A DNA stretch of 64,000 nucleotides. Source: Eremophila alpestris peregrina (Eukaryota; Chordata; Aves; Passeriformes; Alaudidae). The notes under the pieces were generated by a model, which saw only the letters and a program-made list of their open reading frames with translations, did not search any database and was not told the origin of the DNA. The position numbers and the translations under genes are program-made. The stretch is from assembly GCA_009792885.1 (NCBI GenBank), contig WMCF01000035.1, positions 953,649-1,017,648 of the forward strand, in the 5' to 3' direction. Each line of letters opens with the position of its first letter. Within the stretch, counting starts at the first letter, position 1. Below are positions 39,201-53,439 of the stretch, one piece after another.

Positions 39201-41302
39201 CAAGTAGACTGTAGGTTATCTAAGTCAGTGTTAATACATAAATGAAGGGTGCTTAATTAAGCTGCCTCACTGGAATTACATACAGGAGTAGCAACTGAGA
39301 AGATGGATGTTATGTGAAATCCTAAAAAAACAGCAGGGAATTAGCCTTTGAGGAAAAGTGAATCTGGGTGCTGTCTGGACAGACTGAACTGATGTGTTCT
39401 GTAGGTGCCTTGATATTAGTGTCTAGTTTGGATTTCCTCTTCTTTGGAATTGAATTTTTCATCTGTCCCCAACTATTTCACTTGTCTTACCATTGTAGAG
39501 TGATCTGTGAGCACATAAACTGAATTCTTTTTTGGACAAAATTAAAAAGAGTGTTCCAGGAGTGTGCCTTACCTGCTCAGCTGCTGTGAACTCAGGCTCT
39601 GGGAGCAGACTAGAGCTAGTCTGCCAGCTGCCCTGAAATACTTGTGCAGTGCATGGCTACTCCTAAAGCCAGCTAATTGTCTGCCTCCATCTTGGCTCCA
39701 TGTGTAGGAGCTTGAAATGAGTTTTAGATCTAGGGCTTTTTGGGGCAATGCACTCCTATCCACAAGCTATCTGCATGGTTATATTGGCATTGTTAAATCT
39801 TTCAAATGTGGGGCTGCTGCTGCTGAGCTCATAGCTGTTGATGCCTTTGAAGCTTTCATCTTATTTGAAGAATAAATAAGTGAATGCATGGTGAAGAGTT
39901 CACAGTGTTCTTGGAAAAGAATAACCCCCAATGTTGGATGTAAAGAAAAGATAAATCAGGACTGGACTGGAATGCATGTACTGGCTGTTAATAATGCTTG
40001 TTGTTTAGAGATGTTTTCATACAGTTAAGATTTTATAAAAAGTTTGCTCTTCAGGAACTGGATTTGGAGTAGTAATAGATGGTTGTTCCTCTTTTTGCAG
40101 TTCAAGTTAAGTTCTACATTTAGGCTTAGCACAAACTATTTTAATAGAGACTTTACCATCACTGCAGGATTTTTTGGGTATAATTTCTATTTTTAATTTC
40201 ATTTGCAGTACTAAGATGTCAGAGTAATTGCTGCTTGAAAAATCAGTTAAGTAAAACAAAGTTCACGGATATTAAATAGCAGTAGAACATAGAAGTCATA
40301 AAATTGTTGGGAACAGCAAAAGAAAGACATGGAATAGTTGTGCTTTTGTACCAGGTAGTGAGTGAGATAAGCAGCATTGTTTGGGAGTTGCCACCCTCTG
40401 ACTCTTGACATAAATGAGAGAAAGTGGTTTGAGGTTTGACAGAAGGGAGGAGGAAATTGATAGATGATGCATCTGTGGTCCTCTCTGAGGTTTTATTTTC
40501 ATTTTCTTGTTATCTGCTTTGAAGCCTGTTAAGTCATTTTCAGTTTTCTTAAACTGATAGAGCACTAAGCTGTTTCTTTGGGATTGGTTTTGTGACTTGG
40601 GTTTTGAGGTTAGACGAGCATCTAGACTGAGGCCTGATTCTCTAATGTATAGGATTTGAATTTTTTTGATGACTGTTCCTCAGCCTGTAATAATTTTGGG
40701 TTTTTTATATGTCTACCAGATCTTGATTTATCAGTGAAATGGAATTTCTGGTGAGTATTGTTATTGTATCACTGGTGAGTGAGAGAGAGGGAGAAATCAT
40801 TTCTATTCTTAAACTTCTGGACAAAGTACCAGTGTGTCTCAAATTGTCAACAGACCAGGCATGAAAAAAAATGACCTTATTCTGGGGATGAGAGAGGCTG
40901 GACAGTACAGACAGGACATTTGGATCACTGTGATGGAGAGCAGGACTTTGACCTTTCATGTGCTCTCTGTGTGCTAAGTCTCAAAGCTTTGGAGGTAGAG
41001 GCTTGTGTCTTGTTGGTTTGTTTGGGGTTTTTTCCTTAAACTTTATGGCTGAGTGTTCTTAACTGGTTTGAATTCCTATCATAGTCATGGTGTGGTCGTT
41101 GTAAAATGCATTTGTTAGCTTTTCAGAGGAAGGATGTGCATGCTTATTGTAAATTACATGCATCAAATTGATTTGAAATTGGACCATTAGTTACATTGAT
41201 TTAAAGTGCCAGAAAATTGATCTAAATTTCATAATTTAAGAATGGAACTAGTTTCTCTTACTTACATGAAGATGATTTATTTAGAGACCAACTGGAGCAT
41301 GA

Positions 41303-41348
41303 GTACTTGTATAATAAAGTAGATAATAAAGTACTTGTATAATAAAGT
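41303..41348. repeat. 28-bp tandem duplication
   Basis: The 18-mer gtacttgtataataaagt occurs at 41303-41320 and again at 41331-41348, with agataataaa between. The second copy is followed by a diverging sequence. Confidence 0.92.
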
Positions 41349-43819
41349 GACTGGTGCTGGGAAAGAAATAAAAGGGCTATCACAGTTTGTTCAGGGAATA
41401 ATTTCATTGTAACCTATTAAAAATCGAACATACCTGAATATTTCTGGAGTTCTTGTTAAAGTGTTTTTCCACATACCATCACATTTTTAACAATTGCACT
41501 TCTTTCCTTTTTTAGTATGCTTTGAAGATTTGGTTGGCAGGCATTATGTCTGTTTAATAAACAAAGTGAAATTGCACAAACTTGGAGTACAGCAGTCTTC
41601 AAGCAACTTAAATAGCAGATTACCCAGTGTAGGTGACATTGGCAAATACCTGTATGTTATAGAAAATTTTTAACCACTTGAGGCAGTTCATTCTGTTACC
41701 TTGGATTACATAATTAATGGCAAGAAGTACATTCATTCATTCATTTGTGTAAATTGTGACCTCTGATCCACAGGGTGCTCTTAAATTTTAAATGTTTCTT
41801 TGTACAACTAAATTTGAATGTCTTTGTACTGAGCTTTTTCTTATTTGTCTTAGATTGTTAATGCTGCCAAGCACAGGCCCAGGTTTGTGAAGGTGCCCTT
41901 TGCTACAGGGGGCTGGTGCCATAGTTGGTGCTGTGCCTTACTGAAGGCAGAGCTTTCCTAGGGCTGAGCTACCTGCCATCCTCTGTTAATGGTCATGGAA
42001 ATGTGCAAGGGGAGCTTGAGAACCAGCAATTTCTGCTGAGTGTTTTCTGGATGCTGAAGGGTACTGGTGATGCATATGCTTTCATTTAACTTCATATCAG
42101 TTTCATCATTTTGGTGTTTGATTTTTGCCTAAGTTTTTGACATGGGCTAATTCATTATTATCTTCAACAGAAAACTGGTTTTGTGTTTGTTTACTGTGAA
42201 TGGATTTTCCTAAGTATGCAAAACCTAAATCAGAACATTATGATCAATTGTGGTTATTTTTGTTGTGTTTCACTATAGTCTTTATACCTTGTACATGCAG
42301 AGAGCAGCACTGGTGCTAAGCTGTTTGAGTAAATAACGTGTGTAATTAGATTACCTGTTAACCTATAAAAATATTTTGGAGGGACCAGTACAGAATTTGA
42401 GAGCGGGGGTGGGAAAAAAATGAAGAAGGGCATTTTGTACCTTACTGTGTTCCGGTTATTGAAGCTAAGTACATTGACTCAGAGAGTTCAGTTATATGTG
42501 TGGGTTGTCAGACAAGTTATGGCACTTCTAAACCTGAAATAGTTTTTGAAAAATATCAAGATGCACTAATTTTAACTTTTCCCAGCAAAGTTTAGCAGAT
42601 ACAATAAAAGAAATTACAAAAGCAATTGGAAATGGGTGGCAAAATAGTAGGTATGGAGATTGAATTTAGTTTCAGTAATGAACAAATGCTGTAATTATTG
42701 ATTATAGTAGGCAAATGGGTCAGTTATGTTAATGCTTAAATTTGATGGCAACTATTTAGATAAAAATACTTTATTTATATAAAAGTGGTAGAAAGATGTT
42801 TTAATTTTGGTAGTGAATGAAGCAATCATTGGGAGAGGGGATGGAGAGAACCATGATTGTTCTTAAAGCTTTTTGACTTTTGTTGTTACCTTACAATAAA
42901 AAGTGTTAAGGTCTTACTTCTTAAAGTATTTTTTAAACTTTTATCTGTGAACTTGCCCACTGGCTGTTTCACTTTTCTTGCTTGATATTCATCTAAATAT
43001 ATAATAAAATCACCCATATTTCTACTGGTTGCCAAATTTGTTAATGGCCAAGAAGATAAAAATGACTCCAAGGTTTTGTTTATATAGTAAATGCATGTTT
43101 TTAAAAAATTGCATTATAACTTGCATTGTGAGTAGTGCCATTAGTAATGAACATCATAGAAGGGACCTGACAATGTATGAATTATTCACTGGGAGATTAT
43201 TATATCTTTGTTGTTAGCATGCAAGATAATGAACATAATTACTGTGGCAGTGTACTCAGGGGAACGTGCAGTTCTTCTCTCTGTCTAGACTGGAGTTTCC
43301 ATCTAAAGGCCTTTTAAGCAAATATGGATGAGATCTGGTAGCTGAGTTGCTGCTGCTTATTTCCCTCTGTTGCTTTAATAAATGCATATGCTTTGTACAC
43401 TTTAACCTTAAAGGTGTTTTGGGTTTTTTGGGATGGATTTTTGTTTGTTTTTAATTTTTGAGAATAATAATCTGCCTTCTGTTCTCAGTCTGGCAATACT
43501 GTGTACTGACTGAAAGATTTGATGTTTAATTGTAGCAGCTTTGTAGATGTACCCTCTTCTGTTAGAATGGCCTATTATAGTAAATTAGTATGAACAGTCT
43601 AATTGCTTAGGAAATCCAGGGTAAAAGGTTAATCAGCAATTTAACTTTCTTTATAAGACTTAGCTTGTTATGATTTACGTGTCTTGAAGAACTCTGCAGG
43701 CATTAGTCTGTGTGCTCTCTAATCTGTGAGGATGTCCACCGATCTTAAGTTAAGCTTTCTTGATAAACCAAGTACTTCTATTTTGTTTTATATTATGATA
43801 ACATAAATTATCTGTAATA

Positions 43820-44250
43820 AGCCATCCTAATTAATGTTGGTAAATCTAGAGCTCTGCTCCAATTACACTAATCAATTATACACTAATTGAATTCTACTTA
43901 GCTTGATACAGTGCGTCATTAATCAGGTTCAGATTTAATACAACAGATTTACTGTATTAACCAAAAAATTGGTGCATTGAAGTAGGGGAAAATAAAGGCA
44001 GTCACCAGGCCAAACAGTGTACATAAATACTTCCTTATCAATGATGTGTTACAGAAGATTTAATTTTTCCTGCGGGAAGTATAAATGGAACTAGTTCTTT
44101 GTGAACAGATTATTGTTACCAGCTGAAACCACTGATGATATAATAGATTTAAGCAGATCATGGTGCTTGTTCTGAATGTTATACCTAATTATCTAATACA
44201 GGCAGTTGCCTCGCTTCTAATGTTATTTAAATGATCAGTTACAAATTAAA
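43820..44250. other. AT-rich homeodomain-motif cluster (candidate enhancer)
   Basis: The stretch carries many TAAT cores: 'taattaat' near 43828, then 'caattacactaatcaattat' and 'cactaattgaatt', a 'cattaatcagg', and 'cctaattatctaat' near 44186. Spacing and mixed sequence make it unlike a simple repeat. Such clusters are common in conserved non-coding enhancers, but conservation cannot be seen from one sequence. Confidence 0.3.
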
Positions 44251-47200
44251 TGTGTAAATTCTGCTCAGACTTTCAAAGGCTATATCCATGTAGAACTCTT
44301 CACAGGAGTTTAACCTATCTGCTCGCCTTACCAGTGAGACAGACACGTGTGCAAGGAGCTCTCTGCACATTCTCTTTTCCTCTCCTTGTGCAGGGCCTAG
44401 GGATGACTGAAATCTGCCAGCTGCAGACTCTCCAGAGGCTTCAGTTGCAGGGTGCAGTTACCTTGAACAGTAGAAGGACATACAGAGCTAATATGGTTTC
44501 CAAAAGGGCTTCCAAATAAAGATATTAGCCAGACAAATAGAAAATACTTCCAAATAGAAGAGACAGCCCAGCTAACAAAACAAGGTCTGCAGATAAGATC
44601 ACTTAAGAACCTCTGTGCCTCTCAGCAATAGCTGAAGGGGAATGAGGGAGTTGAACAGGTATTTTATAAAATACTAGGTAGGAATTCAATTGAATAATAA
44701 ACAAAGTGAAATTTGCTTGCTCAGAGGACAGTATGATAAGTTCTCATGTACATTTGCTGGAGAAAAAAGCAGGAAGACAATTGGGTTGGGGAAAATATTT
44801 TGGAAACCATTACTCGAAAACAGGAATCAGAGAACACATGGATAATGGTTGCTATCCTCAGGCCTGCTGTTATGGATAACATGCATGTTTGCAAAGAAGG
44901 GGATTTGAAAAAATACTTTGTTGTGATTTTGCCTGCTCAGGAACAAAACAAATCATGACCAGGACTTAATTTCTTTTGCTATACAAGCTCTTGGTTTGTC
45001 CATGTTCAAGATTTCTGCTGATAACATGCATGCATTAAATTCTTAAATCTGGATGGTTTGCTATGAGGGCTTGGAAAAATATAGTTATTTGTCTTCTAAA
45101 ATCTTAACTTGAGGTTTGTATGTGATGCATTGATTGCCATTGCTGCTGCATTTTCCTGTCCTAAAATTTTAAAGCATATTAAAATAATCATGTGTTCAGA
45201 TGAACAGCAGCTTCAGTTCATTTTCAGATTTTCAGGTCAGCCTTTTAGAGCTCTTCAGTTTGCACAGACTTGATTTAGCTTAATAATTTTGCCAGCCAAG
45301 TCTGATTTCTCTGTTGTAGGATCTAAAACTGAAAAAGGAAGTAAGAAAAGGTCTTTGAAACCTCTCTGAATATTAAATACTTCATGTCTTCAGGATGTAT
45401 CTTTGTCTGGCGATATCTTATATTTTCATTTTGTGGATGTACTTGCTCTTTCTACAAGTTAGGTTAACAATTACATAATTAATATCAGTTCCAGTAAGAA
45501 CGTGATGATTGTCTGTGACACACAAAGGGTTTATTTTTGGGACTATTTCCAGTGTGGATGCCTCTTTATTATCTGTGAAAGTGATTTGAAGTAATTTGCC
45601 TTGTTTTACACTAAAAATGACCCATCCACATTTATACAGGCAGTTATTGCCTTCTCCACTAAGGTGACAGTAACTGTCAGCTGTATGATTCCCTTAAATT
45701 CTTTAGTCTTGATAACAAGTGGGTATCTCCTTGCCAGTGGTCTTTGACAGTATGATCATACACTGTTTTTTATGTGGAACTGTTCAGAGCACAATATGAA
45801 ATGGAAGGTGATTCTGAAATGACAAGATGTCCTTGTGCATAGAGCATCATACACTGCTAAAGATGTGATATGTGCATATGAATGAAAAGAGAGTGAAAAT
45901 TGTACAGGCTCCTGTACAGCAGCATTGAGGAATCTCCTGAAAGATTGATTTCTGATCTGTGTAACTTTTCTAATTTTCACACATGATTGTTTTTTCTTTT
46001 CCAAGTGTTTGACTTGTGATCTAAATATATGCACACATACATACAATCTGTTTCATATATATGTACCTGCACACACTTCTTTCTGATAATTGGGGTTTTT
46101 AATTTGAAATATTACTTTTGCTTTTATTATTATTGTTCTTGTATGAGGTAAAAGTCAGTAATTTTTGAAGACTGTATTGGTTACCTCTGTACCAGCTACT
46201 TCGATATTATTGAAGAATAGCATCTTTCACAATTGTTTAGTTACTAGAATGCAGGCTTTAAATACAACTTGCATTTGGCTCTGTTTTGACAATAGTAGTT
46301 AATAATGTATGGTTTTTGTTAAAGCAGTGTTGAAAAATATCTTATTGAGCTATTTGTGGTGTTTTTTAAAAAGATGTTTAAGATTTCACATTCAGGTTAA
46401 CTGATCACAGATGAAACTGTAAATTAATACCTCATGAGTTTTACTGACTGCAGGGCATTGTTTGTGATTCAAAGCTGCTTTGTTCCTACTCACTAGGAAA
46501 AGCAAACAAATTAGAGTTCACCATCATATCAAACTACTTATTAAAACTGAAGACTCTGATTTTGAATTTATTATTTGACTGTGACTTTTATTATAACCTG
46601 TTACGAACATATTTTTAAAAGCCTAGATTTTTAAGGATTTAAATACAATATATAAAATTGGTTTAATTGTTGGTCTTAAATCACCTTGGTTGAAATTTCA
46701 TACTTCAAGGCATACAAAGTGAGAAAATGTAAGTTACATTGGTTCAATTTGTTTTTTGATATGTTTCCATTGCTTCTGACTTGTATATGGTCTTGATACA
46801 AATAATTGCTCTGTTGCAGAAAACCTTCAGTCATTCTTACCTAGAGAGAGGATAAATGTCTGTTTTTTCAACATCCTTTTTTGTATTCTCTAATGGCAGA
46901 AAGCATTTGTAGGGAAGCTTTTGTACTTTTACTATTTTTGCAGAATCAATGAATAAAAGTTGGAGAGGGAAATAGTTTTGCACAATTTGAGACATCCTTC
47001 CTATGCCACAACTAAGGAGTTTCTGCTAGAAAAAGATTAACTTTGCCTGTGAACAGTGGCACATTCAAGGTCACAGGGGAGTCACCCACCATCTGTAGGT
47101 AGTGACATTGTCTTTAAGCTCTCTACTCAATAATGCTCCTCATCTCACAAGGCCACCAGAAGCTACATTTGAAATGTGTTTGTACTGGGTGCTGTTGCTG

Positions 47201-47734
47201 TAGTGTGGCAAACACCGGGCAGCTTTGGGCATAAGAGCAAATGTGATTTTGCAAGCAATTCAGCCACACTACCATTAGTGTGCATTAATACACACAGGTA
47301 TTCTCAATAATAAATCAGTGGTGATCAAGGCTGCTTCAGACTGCTGAAGTGGCTCATGTTCCTCTGCTTGATTTTATGTAATAATGTACTTATGGTCACA
47401 TGCAGTCAGTTATAAGGCTTAATTACTTGTATTTGAGACTAGAGGGAAGGACTGAGAAATACAGCCAGCATTACTAAGTATTTGTGTTGAAGAGTCATTG
47501 TTCAGCTGTCCATATTGTTTCTAGACATTTCTTCATTAAACTGATTTTTTTCAATCTTTTCTTAAGAATTAGTTAGTGAAGAAAATGTTATTATCAAATT
47601 AGTGTTAACAGTGAGACAGTTAATTAGCAGGTAGGTATGGACAGGTGTGTGGTTTCAGTGGCTTTCCAGACAAAGAAGTGAACTTTTGCTGGTGTGGCTG
47701 CTGAGTCCCCGTGTGGAATTTTCTGTCAGGAAGT

Positions 47735-48232
47735 GGGCCCATGTGAGCCTGATGAGCTTCAACAAGGCCCAGTGCAAGCAGGGTCCTGCCCCTGGGTCAG
47801 GTGCTTCCAACACAGGCTGGGGTGTGAGGGGCTGAGAGCAGCCCTGCCAGGAATGGTGTGGGGTCCTGAGCAGATGGAAAGATGAACATGAGCCAGCCAT
47901 GGTGGACACACAGCTCAGGGAGCCAGCAGCATCCTGGGCTGCTTCAAAAGCAGTGTGGCCAGCAGGTCAAGGGAGGGGATTCTGCCCTGATTGTCTGCCC
48001 TTGTGAGACCTCACCTGGAGTGGTGCCTCCAGTTCTGGGTTCTCAGCACAACAAAGACACACATCTGTTGGAAGGGGTCAGGAGAAGGGCCACATCCTTC
48101 AGCATTTTCAAGGTGAGGTTGGATGGGGCTCTGAGCAACCTGATTTAGGTAAAGATGTCCCTGTTTATTGCAGGAGGCTTGAACTAGTTAATCTTTGAAG
48201 GCTTTCTCTAACCTAAGCTAGTCTATGATTTT
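47735..48232 (+). repeat. CR1 LINE 3' fragment with internal deletion
   Basis: Order of landmarks on the + strand: 'ttcaacaaggcccagtgcaa', 'aacatgagccagc', 'gtggccagcaggtcaaggga', 'gagacctcacctggagt', 'agttctgggttctcagcac', 'aggagaagggccaca', then directly 'ttcaaggtgaggttggatgg', and the UTR-like end 'tctaacctaagctagtctat'. These are parts of the distal reverse-transcriptase ORF and 3' UTR of CR1 in the sense orientation. A few hundred bases normally present between 'gggccaca' and the 'ttcaa..ctgga' section are missing (junction near 48095). Frame breaks show that it is dead. Short open frames over it are remnants. Confidence 0.85.
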
Positions 48233-48786
48233 AAAGTCCACAATGCATTTCTGTACTCATAAAGAGAGATTAATTTTTTTGCAGGCCTAAGGGTAAGAAG
48301 GTAAGTTTCTTCCTTCTTCATTGCGCTCCTTCTTGGGAGTGGAGGAGAATTCTTTAATGCTCATCTCCTATGATGAAATGCTGTCTTTTTAGAAATGCTG
48401 TTCAGCAAAAGAGCTGGTGGGATTCTGTGCAGCCTAACAGCTGACCATAAGGTTCTTAATAAGAGCAGGAAGAGTAACACAGAGTGTACCAAACATGTCT
48501 TGTTAGTGTTGTAGTGGCAGGGTGCCCGCAGACAGGGGAAGTCAAAATTACTTTTTTCAGATGAAAACTCAGGGTTGTCTTATTTGTGTCAAATATTTGT
48601 ATTTTTCCTTTCAGTGTGTGAATTGTTGTTCTGCTGTGAAATTAGCCTTTTAAGTGCTGTTTGGAACATTGATTTTTGAAATTACTTATGCAGTACTATC
48701 CCCTTGTAGCTTTGCTGTTACTTGTGATTGTCTTTCTTTGTTCTGTTAGGTTGGTGCCCCTGTGCCTTGGCCTGCCCTCCCAGTTC

Positions 48787-48947
48787 ATTGCATATGCTAA
48801 TTTCAGCCCCCAAAAGGTGACCCTCTGAGATTGTGCCTATGGAGTGAGGAGATGGACTGAATTGTCATAGGCTGTGGGATGAGTTATTTTTAGCTGTTGG
48901 CATTTCAGGCTGGAACACTTCATTCTGTCGTGCTTGTTAATGAGTCA
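48787..48947. promoter_or_regulatory. POU-octamer-like and AP-1-like sites
   Basis: An octamer-like ATGCTAAT is embedded in attgcatatgctaat at 48787-48801. A perfect AP-1 TGAGTCA lies at 48941-48947 within a mixed-composition stretch. Single motif matches are common by chance, so this is only a candidate. Confidence 0.22.
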
Positions 48948-51900
48948 TCTGGAGAAAATGGGCTTGCTTTCAGAGAGGGTCTGTAGCAAATAATAATAGG
49001 CTAATCTCTGCAGGAGATACTCTGTCAAGTAACTAAAACTTCAGCTAGAAAATGTGCTGAAATGGAGTCTAATCTCCCTGCAAGAATAAGTATGCACTCA
49101 CTATTATTGTATTATCATGTATATTTAAATCTCAAAAACTGGAAGACTTACGAAGAGCCTGGTAATGATATAATAGTGAAACATTTTTGAGGAAGAAGGT
49201 TAATTGAAAACAGTCACCTTTGAGCAATAGAGAGGAAAATATAGTTGCTTCCTAATTCAGAACATCATACACTTTCTAAAATTTTAATGTGTTACCTAGT
49301 TCTAGAGGAATCTTCTGAAAAAATTCCTAAGTAGATGAGCACTATAAAAATGTTGTGCCTTTGAGAGCATTCCAAATTCATTAGCATTATGTATTATTTT
49401 TAAGGATTAATCAACATCCTTGCTTTTCTCTCTGTCAAAAACTATATTAATTTTTTTTTAACTTTCCTGTGTGTAATTTGTAGTCTCTCGTTCAACTTCT
49501 TCCTTCAAGGTTTGAAGGTTTTGTGTTGATATAGCATGGGAGGCTTTGTTTTGGAGATGAAAATATCAACACTCAAGTAAAAAACTTAATATAAGAGTAA
49601 CTAATCAAAGCTGTTGATCTGATTGCTTTGTTTTTGTGTTATTGAAATTCCAGACTTTGGTGGTGCAGATGATTCATTTGTTTAAAAAAAAGCAAATATT
49701 TAGGGCAAGCTGTTGAAAGACAGGATAAAAAAAACCTCCCAAACCCTATTCTATAAGGGAATGTTTTAAAGAATAGCTCGAGTATCAAGTATTTGTCACT
49801 TTTGGTACTTCTAATGCCACTTACCATCTGCACAGTTGTCTTTTGTTTACACATCTTCCTCTTGTAAAGCAGATTACACATCTGAAGACTTTTTTGGTGG
49901 CAAAAGGATGTTTCCTTTAGAGCTAATGATTTTTACTCTCCATTGGTTACTTAGCTCTTTGGGTTCCCTCTTGATTTATAAACGGAGTACTGAGATAAAA
50001 AAGCATACTTCCTCTTACCTTACTGAGAGAAATATTTTTGCATTATTAGCAGGTGTTGGCCCTTCAGTGTATTTTGTTTTGACTCATCTTCTCATATTGC
50101 TGTGGTCACTCTACAAAATGCCTTAAACCAATCCAGTGTAATGATTCTGATATTACCAGTGTGTGGTGCTCCTAATTAACCCACAAGGCTTGGACTGGGT
50201 TAGTCAAGATAAATTATTTGACAGTTTTAGAAATTCGGCAACTGTCTGTACTGTGGACAGGATTGTTGGGGTCAAAACAGTTGAGAAACCTAGAAATAAG
50301 CTTGTGTAAGTATCAGAGTCAGTTTAACTTCAGAAGCATGGGGGTTTTTTCCAACTATCAGTAGGTGACTGTCTTAATGTATCTTGAAGACAGAGCTGTG
50401 CTGAGAAACAGGGAGGATAAAGAGAACTGAGCAGGAAATACCTCTTGGTATGTGCTGATTGTTGTGCTCAGAGCAGGGTTTTCTGCACTCATTATTTGTT
50501 CATGAGGAAAATTATTACAGTTCACTGCATGTTAATAGGAGCTTGGAGTGGATGCATACTGTCTTCTTGGTCTACTTATATCTCCTGATCTATTTTTAAT
50601 GTTTTCCTGGGTCAAGTGTACCAACTGGCTACTAATTTAAAGAATTTAAAATAGCACAAGAGTTGAAGAAGAAGAGGTGGTTTAGCAGCGTAGTTGCATT
50701 GACATGATCCATTTATATTACTGTAACACAAAAAAAAAAGCAGTTTAGGTTGTGGTTAACAACTGTCACCGTTATCTTGGACTTTGTTTTAGTAAAGAAT
50801 ATTACTTAGATTAAATGCTTCTTGATCCAAGTGATGCATGGAAACAGTTTATAATTTGGTTTTGATACAGCTCTCAAACTTTATAATATCTTACTGGCTC
50901 TGAGTCAGAGCCCAAACTTTGCACCTAATGCATTTTTTACAATTTTTTTGTATTTATGGATAAAAGTACAAACTTCAAAATTTTTGTAGTAAAACATTTC
51001 TGTCTACCATGTGTGAGTGTGCCTGTGGATTTTTTGTGGGTTTTTTTGTCAGTTCTTTGCAGTTTAATGTGATTTGTGCTACAGCTTTAGATAACCCAAA
51101 TTGTAGCAGAGATACAGTCTAAGATTGCTTGATGGCTAAATACTCTTAATATTAAAATATTCTTGGCAAATACTTTATTAAGTTAAACAAATTTTCACTT
51201 TGATGTTAGCTGGGGTAAGTTGATGCTTATGAAACAGCAGTTCCAATTAGCATTCACTAAAGGTTTATTGACAGTTAACACCTGGTCTCTACTGTGCCAA
51301 GTGGGAAGCATCTATTGCAGTCTCTTATATTTGCTGCATAATTAGGATTATGATCTCTAATTTGCTTTTAATTTTGTAAATCTAGTCTTACTTTCAAAAG
51401 CACTTAGTGTTACTTTAGTTCCTGCATTTTTATTGTAGATCAAAGATACTGATGGTAAAAGGATTAAGTTCACTACTTTGTAATATGATAAACAACTTGC
51501 CCTTTCACTGTTTAGTTAACATTTGGACACAAAAAATTTACTGGTAGGTCTTATAAAGCACATATTTTTCCCATGCTACTTCTGAGAAGCGAACAGAAAA
51601 TGACATAGTTTTTTTAGTATTCTTGTACACAAGCTGCCAGATGGATACTGGGAACATCAGGAGCAAGTGTAAATGTAATGCTGCTGAGAAATAACAAAGG
51701 AAATGACCTTGTTCCTTAGTGCTCCAGAATAGACTTTGGTGCATCCAAGGATGAAGAAGGTAAATGCTACATTCCTTTCCCTGCCTGCAATGTCTTCTGA
51801 TACTGGCCATGCATAAGGGCAGAGAGCTGTTTCTGCCTGTGGTGTTATGCAACAAATACTCTGGTGAAAATCCCTAGATGGATCCACAAAATGTTTGAGT

Positions 51901-53439
51901 CTTGGCTGTTGTTTTGGAAGATCTTCCTTCAAAAAGACAGTGGGAGGAAAGCATGCAGTCGTAGTGAATTGCTGGACTGACAGAATTTCTTTATTAATAG
52001 TGTTCCTGATTACTGCCCTTGGATGAAACTTCTTCAAATATTTTGAATAGAAATTTAATAGAGGGAGGCATGTTTTAGTAATTATATATTATACACAAAT
52101 TGTAAGGTTTGAAAAGGTGATCTGTGTATCTATAGATTATGTATTTGTAGTGTTTAGAGACAGAATCAGAAATGTGATCTTTTAATAATCTAGTGGTATA
52201 GGGTGGGGGATTGTGGGGTTTGTTTGTTTTAATTTTCCCAGAAACTGTAGAATGTTAACAGAAAAACTTGCCTTGTGGCTGGTACCTCTGAGTGTAATCA
52301 TATATATTTTTGAGATAATGTGAAGGAAGATATCCAGATAATCTGGAATAAGAGGGGGCAAGAACACTTGCATAAATTTGCCTCTGCTGAAAAACAAAAA
52401 CAAAAAACTTTGAGAAATTTCTTTAAATCATGATCTTAAGGGCTGATGTTTTAACCTTACATTTGAATGACTCTTACTTCTTCCATCTTGTTTCAATATG
52501 CCTAAATGCAAACACATGTGGAAAATGTTCTTTTGGCTTTTATCAAACTGACATTTAAGTGCATTTTTTTCAACCTCACTAACATTTGTGGTAAAATATT
52601 TCAAAGCTATGAATCTTGCAATTTGCCTATGCATTTTTTTCTTCTTTCATATATTAACATTTGGTACTCATAATCCTAACCTGGTTGGAATTACTGGCTT
52701 TTTTCATTTGGTGTTTGTTTGGATGAGGTGATTAGGAAAATACTTCATGTGAAATTCTAGTTTGCAGCAGTAAATGCTTCCATGAAGAGTCACCGTTCTG
52801 TGAACTTTAGTAAATAAAGGAGAAAAATACGATGATCTGATCTATTCAATTGTGGCAGTCCTATTCCTAACAAATTTAGCTTTCTGTTGTGTTATATGTC
52901 CATGGTGCTAACCTGTCTGCAATACTTCCTTCTTAGTTTGCTGTGTTCTTCCCCTTTACTCCCTCAGCCATTCCCAAGCTCTTTAATTCTGTGCCAAGCT
53001 AATAAGAAGAACTAGCTCTGCAGAAAGTCAGTCATTGCCAAGCAGCTGTTATGAAGTTTTCCCATGTACCTCTGTGATTGTACCTCATTTCAAACAGGGA
53101 TTTTTGCTCTTTCAGGTTCAATTTTAAGTAAGAGCAACTGATTATATCTGTATCTCAATCTTAATTCATTGTATCTTAAAGAGTAGGGATGAAATTGTTA
53201 ATATCTAACCCTTTCTGGGCTTTGACTTTTGAACACCGAGTCGTACAATTTAGGTAGAGAAATAAGGTACACTATTTAGAGTTAAAAAATATGAATTGCT
53301 TTTCTTTTTACCCACAGAATTAGTTCTAAAATATTCTCCTGTCCGCTCCCGTTTAAAAGTAATACTCTCTGATTTAATTACCATGTTTGAATCTCAAGAC
53401 TAGACCTTTTTTTAAATGTAAATTAGATTTTTCTTAGGA

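Noticed and set aside
43140..43170. Short 'catcatagaagggacctgac' phrase resembling a CR1 tail
   Set aside because: Only about 20 nt match and neither flank continues the CR1 order, so chance similarity is likely.
47647..48148. Open frames on both strands near the CR1 copy
   Set aside because: They are shadows of the degenerate CR1 reverse-transcriptase region, not host genes.
51657..52037. 126-codon minus-strand frame
   Set aside because: It has no recognisable domain and another frame overlaps it on the same strand. In this much DNA, an open frame of that length is expected by chance.
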